The position numbers and the translations under genes are program-made. The notes under the pieces were generated by a model. The model was not told the origin of the DNA, did not search any database, and saw only the letters and a program-made list of their open reading frames with translations. Below, one piece after another: positions 14,001-26,633 of a stretch of 64,000 nucleotides of DNA. The DNA comes from Colocasia esculenta (taxonomy: Eukaryota; Streptophyta; Magnoliopsida; Alismatales; Araceae), in assembly GCA_014218235.1 (NCBI GenBank), contig CM024766.1:23099346-23163345 (forward strand), read 5' to 3'. How positions within the stretch are numbered: the stretch's first letter is position 1; each line of letters starts with the position of its first letter.

Positions 14001-15473
14001 TAGCGGAGAACTCCTTGTATGTGCAAGCAGTCAACGACGGGCAGTACTAGCCAGTAGTGCTGTAGAGCCGTCCTTGTATTGGAGATTGGGAAGCTCAGAA
14101 AATAGATGGCGAATTTGGCTGAAATTGTGAAAATGGAAGGAGTTACCATTGATGTAATTATGTGGTTAGGCTCAGAGGCAGGTTGTTTGTTCCAGCAGAG
14201 AGAGAGGTAAAGCAGAGCGTGTTGGAAGAGGCTCATAAATCCAGGTACACTATCCATCCAGGTAGTACTAAAATGTACCAGGATTTAAAGAAATATTCTG
14301 GTGGCCTCATATGAAAAAGGAAATAGCTGAGTTTGTTTCAAGATGTGCTATATGTCAGCAAATTAAGGCAGAGCTCAGAAGCCTGGAGGTCTATTGCAAC
14401 CGTGCCCATTCCACAGTGGAAATGAGATGATATTGCCATGGACTTTGTGGCAGGTTACCAAAATCGAGTTCCGGGCATAATGGAATATGGGTATTTTTGA
14501 TAGATTGACCAAGGTGGTGCAGATTAGTGGCAGTAAGTAGGTCTTGGACAGTGGACAGATTAACAAAGGTTTATGTTGATAGAATTATCCACTGCATAGT
14601 ATTCCGAAGACTATTGTGTCTGACAGAGATCCAAGATTTACTTGTAGTTTTTGGAGAAGTCTGCAAAAAGTAATTGGTACTGAGCTGAGATATAGCTCCG
14701 CTTATCATCCCCAGACAGATGGTCAAACAGAAAGGACCATCCAGACAATTGAAGATATGTTGCGAGCTTGTTGTTTAGTTTGGGGAGGTAACTGGGAGCA
14801 TCATTTGGGAATGGTTGAGTTTGCCTATAATAATAGTTATCATACCAGTCTTGGGATGGCACCGTATGAAGCTTATATGGAAGGCCATGTAGAACCCCAT
14901 TAAACTGGCATGAAGTGGGAGAAAGAAGTTAGTGGGTCCTGAATTAATTCAGCAAACCACAGAAATAGTGAAGCTTATTAAGAAAAATTGCAGGCAGCTC
15001 AAAGTAGGCAAAAGAGTTATGCTGATAATCGGAGGAGACCACTTTAGTTTGAAGTTGGAGAATTTGTTTTCTTGAGAGTTTCCCCAAGTAAAGGTATCAT
15101 GAGGTTGGCAAGACTGGAAAGTTGAGCCCAAGGTAGTGTGGGACCTTTCTAGAATTGAAAGGATTGGGGAAAGCAGCTTTAGGCTGGATTTGCCAGCAGA
15201 TTTTGCGGATGTCCATTGATATATTTCATGTTTCTATGTTAAGAAAAGTGCATTGAAGATCCAGCTCAAATAATCAGTTACCAAGGTGGTGACCTGAGGC
15301 CAGATATGACAATGCCAGAATATCCAGTGCAGATCACTGATCGAAAGATAAAGAAGCTGAGAAATAAAGAAATTGAGCTAGTTAAAGTGCGATGGGAAAA
15401 TAGGTTGGGTGGTGAGGATACCTGGGAATTAGCCGAGGAGATGGCTAAGGGGTATCCCTATCTGTTTGAATAA
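11059..15473 (+). pseudogene. gag-pol: Degraded Tekay-like gag-pol (element B)
   Basis: This is a second, more decayed Ty3/gypsy coding region, cut at its 5' end by element A. Gag core is at about 11220-11690 (VLEYQMRFMALSRYAP). A damaged knuckle at about 11960-12000 has the second cysteine changed to tyrosine (CYNYNQPGH). Protease is at about 12205 (FDSGASHSF). RT is at about 12840-13400 with [17 protein letters not shown] and IIDD in place of FIDD. RNase H is at about 13650-13930 and the integrase core at about 14610-14900 ([11 protein letters not shown]). A chromodomain-like tail ends KGYPYLFE at 15473. Many 1-2 bp deletions and stops break the frame; age or assembly error could both contribute. 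Confidence 0.9.
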
Positions 15474-15569
15474 GGGTTGTATTCTTTAGATGATAGTCCT
15501 TGTAAAAATGTGCATATTTAAGTTGTTTTTGCTTGAGTTAAGTTATGAATTTCGAGGTCGACATTTTCT
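15474..15569 (+). other. 3' tail of element B up to the assembly gap
   Basis: After the pol stop the sequence contains TTCGAGGTCGACATTTT (15551-15567), a variant of the pre-PPT motif seen in element A. The polypurine tract and 3' LTR would lie in the gap. Confidence 0.7.
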
Positions 15570-15669
15570 NNNNNNNNNNNNNNNNNNNNNNNNNNNNNNN
15601 NNNNNNNNNNNNNNNNNNNNNNNNNNNNNNNNNNNNNNNNNNNNNNNNNNNNNNNNNNNNNNNNNNNNN
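15570..15669. other. Assembly gap (100 N)
   Basis: Exactly 100 N, a conventional placeholder for a gap of unknown size. The 3' LTR of B and the left part of element 2 and copia 1 may be missing here. Confidence 0.99.
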
Positions 15670-15815
15670 GAATACTTACCCTTTTGGCTTGTTTTTCTTT
15701 GTTTTATTTCGTGTGCTCCATTCTCATAGAAAATATGTTAATGAACTTTATCATGGTTTTGTTAATCACCAAAATAAATATGTGAGAAACTTAAATTACA
15801 TGGGGATAGACTAAT
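15670..15815. other. Unassigned sequence between gap and element 2
   Basis: AT-rich sequence with no coding signal. On the minus strand it contains TTTTGGTGATTAACAAAAC, which resembles stretches seen in some copia LTRs. It may be an LTR remnant joined to the broken gag of element 2; this is weak inference. Confidence 0.3.
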
Positions 15816-16301
15816 CATCAGCTAACTTTGTCTTCTTCCGCACACTCATGGCCTGGAAGATCTTCTCCACTTCCCTCATCCAGCTCTCTACCAAGAGGGG
15901 CTGACTCTGCCCCTTAAAAGAAGGTGGAGCCATCCTCTTAAACCTCTCCATGATGGACGAACCACCATGACCATGCTCCTGAGGAACTGGAGCTGGAGCC
16001 TGATCCTGAGACATTAATCAATACATAAGAAACACATAAACAATTATGCATTCAACAACATAGACTACTCCTATTTAACAACTCTAACCTGTGCCTGCAA
16101 CTAAGCCTGCAGTGTCGCCTGAGTTTGAGCCTGTGTCTGCATCGCCTAGACCAGGCCTTGCATGAACACGCCATAATCTACAGGTGGTGGTGGAGGAAGT
16201 ACCATAGGACCCTGGGGTGCTGGGGCCTGCTGCTCACCCCTCTCCTCACGCCTATGCTCGTCATCCCGATCCTGAGCACCATGCCTACCACGGCTTGCCA
16301 T
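15816..16301 (-). pseudogene. gag: Truncated gag start of a Tekay-like element (element 2)
   Basis: The ATG at 16301 follows TTTTTCAG by 3 nt. The first block (16301-16089) encodes a Gln/Pro-rich N-terminus like elements A and E (PPPPPVDYGVFMQGLV). The second block (16005 downward) continues with GGSSIMERFKRMAPPSFKG and ESWMREVEKIFQAM. It stops matching the family at about 15816, where unrelated sequence joins. Two in-frame TAG codons stand where the relatives have CAG. The rest of gag-pol is absent, lost by deletion or hidden in the gap. Confidence 0.85.
16006..16088 (-). other. Intron-like gap in element 2 gag
   Basis: An 83-bp segment runs from GTTAGAG to TCTCAG at the same codon position as the first gap in elements A and E. 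Confidence 0.65.
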
Positions 16302-16470
16302 AGCCTGAAAAACAATTAACTTTGTTAGAATCTAAATTACTTAGTCCTAACCATTTTCTCAGCTATCTTTAATTCATTATTAGATATTTTCCACATATAT
16401 GGGCTAATTCTAATAAGACTTTGAAATATTGTGTAGATGATGGCATATTCATGTACAATCTCGACCCGTT

Positions 16471-16482
16471 GCTCTGATATCA
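16471..16482 (-). other. Primer-binding site of element 2 (decayed)
   Basis: The minus strand reads TGATATCAGAGC, one change from the tRNA-Met complement TGGTATCAGAGC, 5 nt inside the LTR boundary. Confidence 0.85.
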
Positions 16483-16487
16483 ATCTC

Positions 16488-19183
16488 TGTAATGACCCTC
16501 TTTATACCGGTATGATTATATCAATCCACATCGATACAATGGGCGCCGTCACAGTGGGACATTTACCCAACACAACACAGTAGGTCAAGATGTACATAAA
16601 TAACAAAAGAGAGTACATCGAAAATAAAAGGAAATCTTATTCCATCATCATTCACATATTCCACAATCTATATAGTAGCAATGTAATTAACAAATGTCCA
16701 CAATTATACAAGTTCATAACATAATGACATTGTTCACATACTAGTAAAAGAAAAGTAGTCTAAACAAGTGATCTCCTAAGGTACAACTACTCCTCACGCT
16801 CGGAGTCACAGCACAGAGACACCTATCTCACCTGTATGTTAAAGCAAGTATGAGTCTTCCAAAAAGACTCAGCAAGCAATCTATTGGCACATCCTTACAC
16901 ATATCACATACATGCTATTCTTTTAACAATAAGAGAAGTACATGGCACATGATTCATGTCAAATATGCAAATACACATGAATAACCTATAGCATGCTTTC
17001 TACACATGGTAATTAACTTGATTCATGCTTTCAATTTCCATTCATATCATTTCATAATTCTACACAATTAGATCATGGAATTATGCACATAGTAACTAAC
17101 AATTCTAGCATGATATCTAACATTTTTCACATGCTTTTAAACCACATAACCACATCTTTTACTAGTTGTTTTAACATAAACAAATCACATTCACATGGTT
17201 TCACATCTTTTCACATGATATCACATTAACATAACACTATCACATGATCACATTGCACATATACACACTTTTTACACTTTTACACTTTAGTTTCCGTGAC
17301 ACATAGTCCGAACCACCATAAAGAAGGACACACATTCACATAACACATACCCGTCACCTAGGCAATATAGTGACGAATCTTTGTAACTGTGTAGAACCGA
17401 GAAAAGCTCTCTCCACCCCAACCAGTGGTACTTGTCCACCTCCAGGATTTCATCATGATGCCCACAGGACATCACATACACAATGAGCCTTCCCATAGGG
17501 ACTTTTGTACAGTACGACTTCATAGCCTTCTATGGTAGCAGTGTCAATTTCGGCACATGATTCACTTAAACATATTATCTTACTTAATCACATGATTTAC
17601 ATTATTTACATGCACCATTTGATCCATTCATATGCACATCTTTTAAACATAAATATCAGTTACAGAACTTAACATGACCATTTCACAGTGATAATTAAAT
17701 CATAACAGTACCTAAACACGCTGCATACTATTGAAATTACATGCTCTTAATCAATCATATTTAACATGGTTTAATTTCCCTCTATAAAAATAAACAGTAT
17801 CTACTAATGTCAAAATAGTCTCAATTTTTAACCACAAACCCTATGCATGGAATATAACATATGGCTAAATTTTCAGAATTTTTTTAATAGTAAAACTATT
17901 TTTAACCTTTAAAACAGATTTCATGCAACTTTAGCAAAATATTCCACTCAACATGAGAGACAGTAAAACAGTTAGTTCTTATAGGTTTAAATCATGCAAA
18001 CAGTAACCCTAAGTTCATGAAATTTCTTTGTAACAATAACATGCAGTAAAACTATTTGTTCAGAATTAAATACTGTCAAATCATGTATATTTTCTCACAT
18101 AAAAAATTATATTAAATAATAGCATAATCAGAAATCTGGCAGAAAATCATGGGTTGACTCTAAGATAGTACCTGAACATTCACAATTTTTACAACATGAT
18201 CCAACATCTAGAAATCCGAAAATTATCACACAGATATGAAAGTCACAGTTCTGCAAAACCTGAAGAACTTGACGGCAAGGGTCTGGCCATCGAGATGGGT
18301 TAACGGCACAATCTGTTGTCGTCAACTCAGGAACTTTGCGGCAACAAGGTTGCCGTCAACCTCCTATCTGCAGAAAAGTGCAGACCGAACTCCATAAAAG
18401 AGAAAATTTGGGGGTCCAGGATACGAAATAAAAATCCGTAAAAATACCTAGAACCTAGGGGACATGTCTAGGGATGATACCCCTAAGCTACTTGCTTGAA
18501 ATAAAATCTCTAAAGATTCAATTTGGTGATGAAGCCCTCCTCGGCCAAGCCAAGAAGGTGTTCTCTCCAACTCCAAATCCGTTCTTCACACTTGAATAGA
18601 TGGTTCTCCGGAGTCAGGGAAGCTTCCTCAACTTCAGAAGCACCTTCTAGTCGAAGAAGATCACCAGAGTAACCTCCCAAATGCCGGATCAAGCCTCACA
18701 AAGTTTTGTTTTTCTCACACCCGAACCCTAGATTTTTCCTCTGAACTAAAGGACCTAACCTAGCCGAAATACTTAGGTTATATAGGGTTAAGAGTCGGGA
18801 TACGCCTAGCATTAGGATTCCTAACTGTTGGGATTTGGGTTTCCTAAACAGGTTCTAGAGAAACATAGCCGTTTCAGATCTGGAATCCCAAACACATTCG
18901 AAGAAGTAAATGGCCACTTTGCTGCCGTTAATAGGAAGTAGACGTCAATCGATCTGGACGTCTATATCCTCTGGCCATGCAGTCAACGACACACATGTTG
19001 CCGTCAACCTGCCCTTAACGTCAAGGGATGTTGGCATTAACTGGGATTTCGGGTAGAACTTAAATGCATCAGACAAGCACACATGCACATAAATAAATAA
19101 ACATACTATGTACAGAAAATAAGTAAACACCATATGCACATAATTAAATAAACATAATATGAACAAAATTTGAGGGCCTTACA
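16488..19183 (-). repeat. 5' LTR of element 2 (2696 bp)
   Basis: Bounded by TGTAATGACC next to the PBS and GGGCCTTACA at 19183. It is related to LTR A but clearly diverged. Shared blocks are the CACCTAGGCAAT region near 17345-17360 and the CAGACCGAACTCCAT stretch near 18380. Inverted-repeat words TTGCCGTCAA and TTGACGGCAA recur near 18265-18360 and again near 18920-19040. The right flank is copia 1, so this element landed inside copia 1. Confidence 0.9.
18778..18784 (-). promoter_or_regulatory. Candidate TATA box of LTR 2
   Basis: The minus strand reads CCCTATATAACC, about 400 bp inside the LTR 5' end and between the two clusters of inverted-repeat words. This is the expected place for the U3/R boundary. 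Confidence 0.5.
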
Positions 19184-20233
19184 TTAGCTTTAATTTCAGA
19201 AGACCTTCAACTAGATCATGTTTGATTAGTTTCTTGATCACTGATGTACTTGCATGTCCTAGTCTTCTATGTCATAGATCAGTTTCTTCACTCTTTGTAG
19301 TTGCAAGACATAGATTGACTTCCTTTAATTCTGCTAATTGTAGAGTGTACAGATTTTTGACTCTTTGTGCTTCAAAAACTATTTTCTCATCCTTTTGGAT
19401 TATACACTTATCATTCTAAAACTTGACTAAGTGACCTTTGTCACAAAGTTGACTGATGCTAATCAGATTATGCTTTAGACCTTCTACATGCATAACGTCT
19501 TCTATCAAATCTTTTTCCCTTGATCCTCTAGTTCCACATCCTAGCACTTTTCCATTTCCATTATTCACATAGGTAACTTGACCAACGTTATCTCTAAAGC
19601 TTGTAAATAATTTTCTGTCACCTGTCATATGCCTTGAGCACCCACTATCCAAATACCATTTAGATGCTCTTAGGTGACCCTGTAAACAAAACTAAGTTTT
19701 AACTTTTGGTACCCAAATTTTCTTGGGTCCTTGATGGTTAGTCTTTGGAATCCACAACAAGTGTCTAGTTGTGCAAGTGCTGATTGTGTGTCTTAATTGA
19801 TTACAATGACTACAACACAGATCATATGCATTCTTTGTATGTGTAGTTTTATTTGATTTCTATTTTTGTCTATAAACATACTGATTAACTTTTATGGGAT
19901 TTTTAATTTCCCTTTCTTTCACAAATTTTGGAGTTGGGTATTTTTCAAGATAGATAATTTTCTCCTCATTTGATGGAGGTATGTAACCTACTCCATATTT
20001 CTTTTTGCCTGTTCGAGCACCTTTTAATTTTAAAACTAATGATGTTTTACAACTGGTAATTTTATCTATAGTTGTTTTAGATAAATGTTTTCTTCTCTAA
20101 ATTTTTCTTCATCTTGTAGTTCTTTTAGATTTGCTTCGAGTTCAATAAGTTTATTGTTTTTATTTTTTAAATCATCACACAGTAGTTCATTAGATCTTTA
20201 AGTTTCAGTTAAGTTTTATTCTAACTTTTCTAC
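19184..20233 (-). pseudogene. Copia 1: protease and GAG-pre-integrase region
   Basis: Minus-strand Ty1/copia coding sequence of Sirevirus type. KWYLDSGCSRHMTGD at about 19655-19610 carries the protease active-site DSG. GLKHNLISISQLCD and, further down, LWHRRLGHAS belong to the GAG-pre-integrase domain. The segment 19700-20233 links it to gag with several frame changes. The coding region is cut at 19183 by element 2, and integrase, RT and RNase H are not in the window. Confidence 0.85.
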
Positions 20234-21102
20234 TTAATTTTTTAGAAAGGTGTTGGATTTTTCTTTAGTTAGTAGGTTTAACTTAACTATTTTCATTTGT
20301 TTAACCACTGTTTTATATTTTTCATACAGTTCATTGAATACATTTTCTAAATTATCAGAATCATATTCTAAACATGAAGTAAAAGATGTTTCAGAGTTTA
20401 CTTGGTCTAGTCCTGCCATGAGGGCTAGATTGACTTGTTCCTTTTTTTCTGATTCTAAACTTGAAGAGTCTGAAGTTGTAGCTTCTTCATTATCCCAAAC
20501 TGCGGTCATTGCCTTCTTCTTGTATTTGCTGAATCTTCTTTCTTTGCCTTTCATTTTATCGGACTTTTCAGCAGGTTCTTTCTTCTTGAGCTTCGGACAT
20601 TCAGACTTGTAATGTCCAGGTTGATTACATTCATAACATGTTGACTCTTTCTTCTTTTCTCTTTTGAAGTATCTCTTTGAGCCAAATTTCTTTTTCTTGG
20701 CTAGAATTCGTTGGAGTTTTCTTGACAGCAAGGCTTCATCATCACTGTCATCTAATTTCTCCTTTGAATCTTCAGATAAAGAAGAATCTGCAGCCTTCAA
20801 AGCGTTTGGCATTTTCTTTTTTGATGTGCTCTCAGAAAATCTTTCCATATTTATTTCGTGAGCCATAAGAGAACCAATTAATTTATCAATGGAAAGTTTT
20901 GTTAGATCATGAGTTTCTTCAATAGCAGTGACCTTAGGGGTCCATGAATGAGTTAATGATCTAAGTATTTTTTTGACAGTTTCTTCATCAGAAAGATTTT
21001 TACCAAATGAGCTTAAACCAACTACTATACTTAAAAATCTATTATACATTTGAGTAATATTTTCATTTGGAAGTATTTTAAATTTCTCATATTGTGAGAC
21101 AA
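20234..21102 (-). pseudogene. gag: Copia 1 gag, C-terminal part with zinc knuckle
   Basis: An open stretch of about 270 residues. It has the copia gag helical region (SLMAHEINMERF), a CCHC knuckle CYECNQPGHYKSEC flanked by lysine-rich sequence, then an acidic and coiled-coil C-terminus. Its 5' end is interrupted at 21102 by a solo LTR. Beyond that LTR the frame resumes at 24721: reading across the GACAA duplication restores RIYILVSQYEKF. Confidence 0.88.
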
Positions 21103-24100
21103 TGTCACGTCCCGAGAATTACGCAGTGGATATTAATAATGTGAATTAATTCGAGTCGATATCTCGAGACGTGAACAGTCGACAAATAATCCTCTAGCTA
21201 GCACGCATTAAGTGTATAACAACACAACATCATCATAGGGCCCAATTATTGAACTCAACTAATCTTGTATTCAAATCTCAACTCATTGTATTCTAAATGG
21301 GAACTATTACAGGACTAAGACTCAATAAAAAGAACAGTACATTTTATTCCTCACTTCCTACTACACGTTCTAACGCTGAAAATAAACTAACTATAGATAG
21401 ACTCATATTTGGAATGCTCATCACTCGGACGCATTCCCATCATCGACTGGCTCTTCCTCTTGAATGTCATAATCACCTAGAATGGTTAAAAGTAGGGAAT
21501 GAGCAAACTAGCCTAGTAGGATTTATATCTCAATGTGCGGGCAATGATATAAGTGATTAACAGTTTAGAACTAGGTAAGCACGATGAATGTCATGATATG
21601 CATGTACGAATAAAACTCATTAAAACATGATACATGAACAAGCTAGATAGAGTGATCACGATAGAACAAGATTTTTGAACAAGATGACAAGATAGAACTA
21701 GCAATAGGTCACTTTGTACTAGCACGCAAAATTTCACTTGATGTCAACAACGCAAGATATCACTAATTGCATTAAATGCAGGATGGCCATATCACGCAAG
21801 CAAGCAAGAACTCACGAGCACGATCATGTAACACTAATTAGGCACGTAGACACTAATGTACACCAAGAAAAGATACATCAAGAATGTACACTAGGACACG
21901 TGTATGTGGTTATTATATCTATCATTCAACACGACATGTACGACTCCTAGCACAGATGCAACGCCAGTAATCATTATACCCCATGGTTAACAATATATTT
22001 ATGACTCTCCGTCATTGGGGCTAGACTGGAGCCCTTGGACACTCGCCGTGCCCGATCAGCATCTCACTTAAACTTTAAATGTAGATACCCACAGTCATTA
22101 ATAAAGGCCAATAAGAGTTTAAACAAGTAAGCATGTGTAATGTCATGTTCATGATGATGATGAGAACAAGTAATAAGTAAATTGAACATGATTTCATGAG
22201 AAAAATGGTCAAGAGATAAATTTGGCAGCATAACGGTACAATTTATACTTTAATTCAATCTTTACATTAATGGCTTTAGTCTAGATTGTAAATCATGCTC
22301 ACGAGAACAAGATGAGAGAGGAAGTGCACTCTATCTCCAGGGAACTTCAATGGTACAACCAACTCGGCCTCCATGTGGGAATCCACGGAGAGCGGAGATT
22401 TACGGAGGTCTTAGAGAAAAGGTCGCTAGTCTTATTGATTCGGAATGACCGATAGAGAGCTTCCAAATCCCCAAGAAAGGGCTGCCTAGATGTGCAAGTG
22501 TGTAGTGATATACGCATCTCAATCCACAATCCATCGATTTCAAACTTGCGGAAAGAACTTAACATGATGGCATGCAATGGACAATGCATTTAACTATACA
22601 TGGGTTTGCAAGATTTTTAAGATAATAATTATCATTTAAATCAAGCTAGATCAGTAACAAGAACGAATCACAAGTTTCATGAATGGTTACGTCATTAAGA
22701 AAGCAATTAGAATATTGTTTGTGTAATTAAAGTTTTTTAAATGGGTTAAACACTTTTAAGCCATTAAACAGACATCATATAATGATCAGACCCAGACATG
22801 CAAAATACACACTAGCTACCATGTTAAACAGACCTTGGGTAAGATTGTAAATATGCGTCCAATACAGTGGACGCACTATAAAACACAGTGTACAGTGAAA
22901 ACCAGCGAAACGGGGAAAAGTCAAAATCGCATCCATACTGGTGGTCGCCTTCATGCTTGAAACGCGTCGGGGGACACAGACGCATTCAAGGAAATTCATT
23001 TAATAAAGCTTGGGCGGGAAAAAGGCATGAAACGCGTCGTGGCCGGCCGCCGCGGTTCAGAGCGGCGCTAACTCCCAGGCGACCGCGAAGACCCACATAG
23101 GTGTTGACCTGTCAACACTTGAAATGCGTCAAGATGTGCGGATGCCTTTCAGAGGATTGCGTCGCCCACGAGCGTCGCGATACCAGATGCTTGAAACGCA
23201 TCCTCGGGACCGGACGTGTTTCAAGGAGCAGACCGAAAACATCCAAAACGCAAGAACACAGGGGTGCGACTCATGCAATGCTTATATCTCCTAAAATAGG
23301 GCTTTTCGAACAAAAGTATCAACATGAAAGTTTTAGGTAACATGGAATAGGTGCGAACTATGATTTTTAAATAATTTATAATGACCTCAAGATGTGTTAT
23401 AAATTGACACGAATGTAAAAAGTCAGAGACATGCGCGACTTTGGAAAAATGCCTATAACTCTACATATACTCATTGGAATTCAATGAAATCGGTGGAAAT
23501 GAAAGTTAACTTGATGCTCTACACATTGGTATAAGATATGTTAAGGTTTGGTCTGAGAAACCTACCTTCTAGGTTGATGAAGTCTCATTCTTTAGAAATC
23601 CCTTGTTTAGACTACTGTTTGAAGAACGCTTAATACTCCGTGTATACTGCACAAAAATTGGGCATTTTAGTTGGGTTAGGAATTAGACTTGACCCTCTTT
23701 CCAGTGGTATAAGCCTTGCAAGTTTTGGTTATGGTTTGACTCACCTTTGGTCGACCACAAGAAGGGGTTGTCTGCACAGGTTGAAGCAGAATGCAGCAGG
23801 GAAGAAGCTCCGAGTTGGGGTGGTTTCCTCCTCCCTTGGGTGCTCAAGACCAGCCTCCCACGACCCCAACAATGTATATTTTCGTCCCCTAGGGTTTGGT
23901 GGAGAGTATTTAAGCAACCATGGTGTTTAAGAGTCCTATTGTGACAAGGAAACTAGGGTTGTGGTTTTGGCTTATTAGTTTCCTATTTTGAGGATTCCTT
24001 CCTCCATTTGAGTGTGTGAGGCTTTAGGAAACTTCCCACCATAGTTAAGCAAGAATTTGGGTTGCCAAGAATGCAAGATCTTTTCCCAATTCCACTCTAA

Positions 24101-24715
24101 TTACCTCTTCCTAATTTCAACTTATTTAAGCTATGAATTTCCATGCATTTTCATGCTTCATTTGATTTTTGGGCCAAATGTTGTCCATTGGCCCAATTAT
24201 AATATTGGGTCATTAATATATAATGGTGGAAGTCTCCCCAACATTTTTGTTTAATTTATGGTTGCATCGTATTTCCGTGTTAACAGTTTTCCGACTTGTT
24301 TTCTAATTTGGATAATCAGTCACAATAACTCTTAAACCTAGCCCAAATAATTTTTATTGACCCAAATTTCTTGATGGGTCATTAGAGGATATTATTTGAA
24401 GTCCGTATATGATTTTTATTTAACTTTCTGACTCAACCAAGTACGTGTGATAATGATTTTTCAACTTATTCATGAATTACGATAATAAGCCGCGAAACAC
24501 TTTAAACTTGGCTAATCCGATTTTTTTTGGCACAAATTTCTTTGTGAAACATTTAGTAATAATGTTTGGGGTCGATTTATAATTTTTACAGAATTTTCTG
24601 ATGTGCTTTAGCACATATGATAAAGGTACGTATGTTTTAAATAATATGATATTATGGAAATTATTTGTTTCCATTTATTCAAATTTTTACTTATTAAATT
24701 TTCCGGGGTGCTACA
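21103..24715 (-). repeat. Solo Tekay-type LTR (3.6 kb) inserted in copia 1 gag
   Basis: It begins TGTCACGTCC and ends GGGGTGCTACA. It is flanked by the perfect 5-bp target duplication GACAA (21098-21102 and 24716-24720) with no internal region, the mark of a solo LTR formed by LTR-LTR recombination. The order of internal blocks matches the minus-oriented LTRs A and 2, so it is probably also minus. A block rich in AAACGCGTC and GCGTC words occupies about 22965-23230, followed by CAGACCGAAAAC as in its relatives. No gene is seen inside. Confidence 0.92.
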
Positions 24716-24720
24716 GACAA

Positions 24721-25086
24721 GAATATATATTCTAGTTTGTTTTATTTTGTCTGTTCCTTATATATTACCTGCAATTTATCCCACATTTCTTTTTGCAGAT
24801 TTACATGCTGATAATCTATTAAATTCTCTTTTTGATAAAGCACAACATAGATAATTTTTTGATTTAAAATTTAGAGACAGTGTAACTTTATCAGCTATTG
24901 TAATTGCAGTAGTACCTTCAGCAGGAGTAATAATGAAATCACCTTGTTCTATTACTTACCACAGATCAAAGTCTGTGCCTCTGATAAAGCATTCCATTCG
25001 CATCTTCCAGTATTGATAGCCTTCAGAATCGAAGAATGATGGTCTGGAGACTGACTGACCTTTGTAGTTGTGAGCTTCAGATGCCA
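24721..25086 (-). pseudogene. gag: Copia 1 gag, N-terminal part
   Basis: The ATG at 25086 starts MASEAHNYKG and continues through SRPSFFDSEGYQYWKMRM and EMWDKLQVIY, the usual N-terminus of Sirevirus-type gag. One frameshift lies near 24755. The solo LTR splits it from the rest of gag at 20234-21102. The start is supported by its position 39 nt inside the primer site. Confidence 0.87.
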
Positions 25087-25124
25087 TCTCTTCTCAAATC
25101 TTTCGATTCTTCTGAGAAGACCTC

Positions 25125-25136
25125 GCTCTGATACCA
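25125..25136 (-). other. Primer-binding site of copia 1 (initiator Met tRNA)
   Basis: The minus strand reads TGGTATCAGAGC, 2 nt inside the LTR edge at 25139. Confidence 0.92.
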
Positions 25137-25898
25137 CTTGTTGGATCGAGATGGCACAATAGTTGTCCTAGAGGGGGGGGGGGTGAATAGGACTTCTTGC
25201 GCATTGAAGCGCATTGAAAATTATCTGAAAACTAGATAACACTTAATAGAGTTTTAGTAATCAGTGTGATGTGTGTGAAAGAAGTGAAAACTTGGCGGAA
25301 TCAATCACTTAAAAATGCATAAGGATTTTATCTTGGTTCGGCCCTTCCCACATGGTAGTCCCACGTCCAGTCCCTAAAAAACCACTTGAGATTTCACTAA
25401 CTGCCAAGCTCACTTGGCCTTCTCTCAAACATGAAAGGTATTACAAATTAACCCACTTTCTCCCAAACAAGTCATCCTTTTACTAAGGGGTACAAGACTA
25501 TCTACACCTGTAGGTCTTCCCTTCACAGGAGGGGCACTACAGGGAACAAACCCCCTGCGGGTCATATTACACAAAAGTGAAAAATACACTTGTGTGTGTA
25601 CTCAACAGAATGAGCAAACACAGAGAATCAGAAAGAGAAACAACTACATAATGAATCTTAAACTCTTTCTGAATCAAGGAAGTTGACTGAGAAGATCTAC
25701 AATGCAGTAACCCACGAAGGAAGAAGACTTCTCAACGCCAATGGAGAGCATGCAAGTCGAGGATTAAAGTGTGGCTCTCTTTCTCTTTTCAGTGGCTCTT
25801 CTAGCTTTCTGATTGGAGTGGGATGTGAGCTTCTAACTTCTTCTATGTATGAAGCCTTGTGTGTTAGTTGGTTGGTTGTGGTTTCAAGCTTCGGCTTC

Positions 25899-25905
25899 TA
25901 TATAT
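25899..25905 (-). promoter_or_regulatory. Candidate TATA box in copia 1 LTR
   Basis: The minus strand reads CCATATATAGAAG. It lies about 750 bp inside the LTR on the promoter-distal side of the tandem array. Confidence 0.45.
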
Positions 25906-26633
25906 GGAGCTTTAAAAACTTCATCTTTCCGTTTGAATTTGGCCGTTGGAAACTAGCCGTTGAACTTTTGACATCTTGAGACTGCTTGAGATGACCTTCA
26001 GTCTACAGTTCAGAGAGTCTCAAAATCTTCAAGATAGATATCTTCATTAAAGTTCTGCAAGCTCCATACCCACGACTAAAAGCTTGAGTAAGCACTTCAG
26101 TGGTAGTCCGCGCATCTGAAAATATTATAAAAAAACATAGATACCTCCATACCTTGGAGGTTGGTGAGATAAAATAAAATAGTTTTGTCAGACATGTTCA
26201 GGGCATTTAAGGTTTGGACAGATAGTTGTATGGGGAATATGAAATCTCTCCCTGAAAGTCATAGTGTTTCTGACACTGGTAGGTGAGCTTCTGACAGATA
26301 GCCCATGCTGCTTATCGCATTAAAACCTTAGATCTTCTGTCAAATAGGAATGGATTTTAAATAATTGACAGTGAGAAGTCATACAAATACTCTTCAGATC
26401 TTAAAGATATTTTAAGTGAGAGGATAATTATTTTTCCCGCCAAAAAGATATTAAATAATTTGTGATAGCAGAAGAATATTATTAGACTCATAAAAGACAT
26501 TTATTTATGAGAGATATTTCATTATGAATAATGAAAACTTATAAAGAAATCAAGAAAATGAAATATCTAAGTTATGTGTTGAAATATAAATAAAAGAATT
26601 TATCTAAGTACAAGTATATAGAAATTGATATGA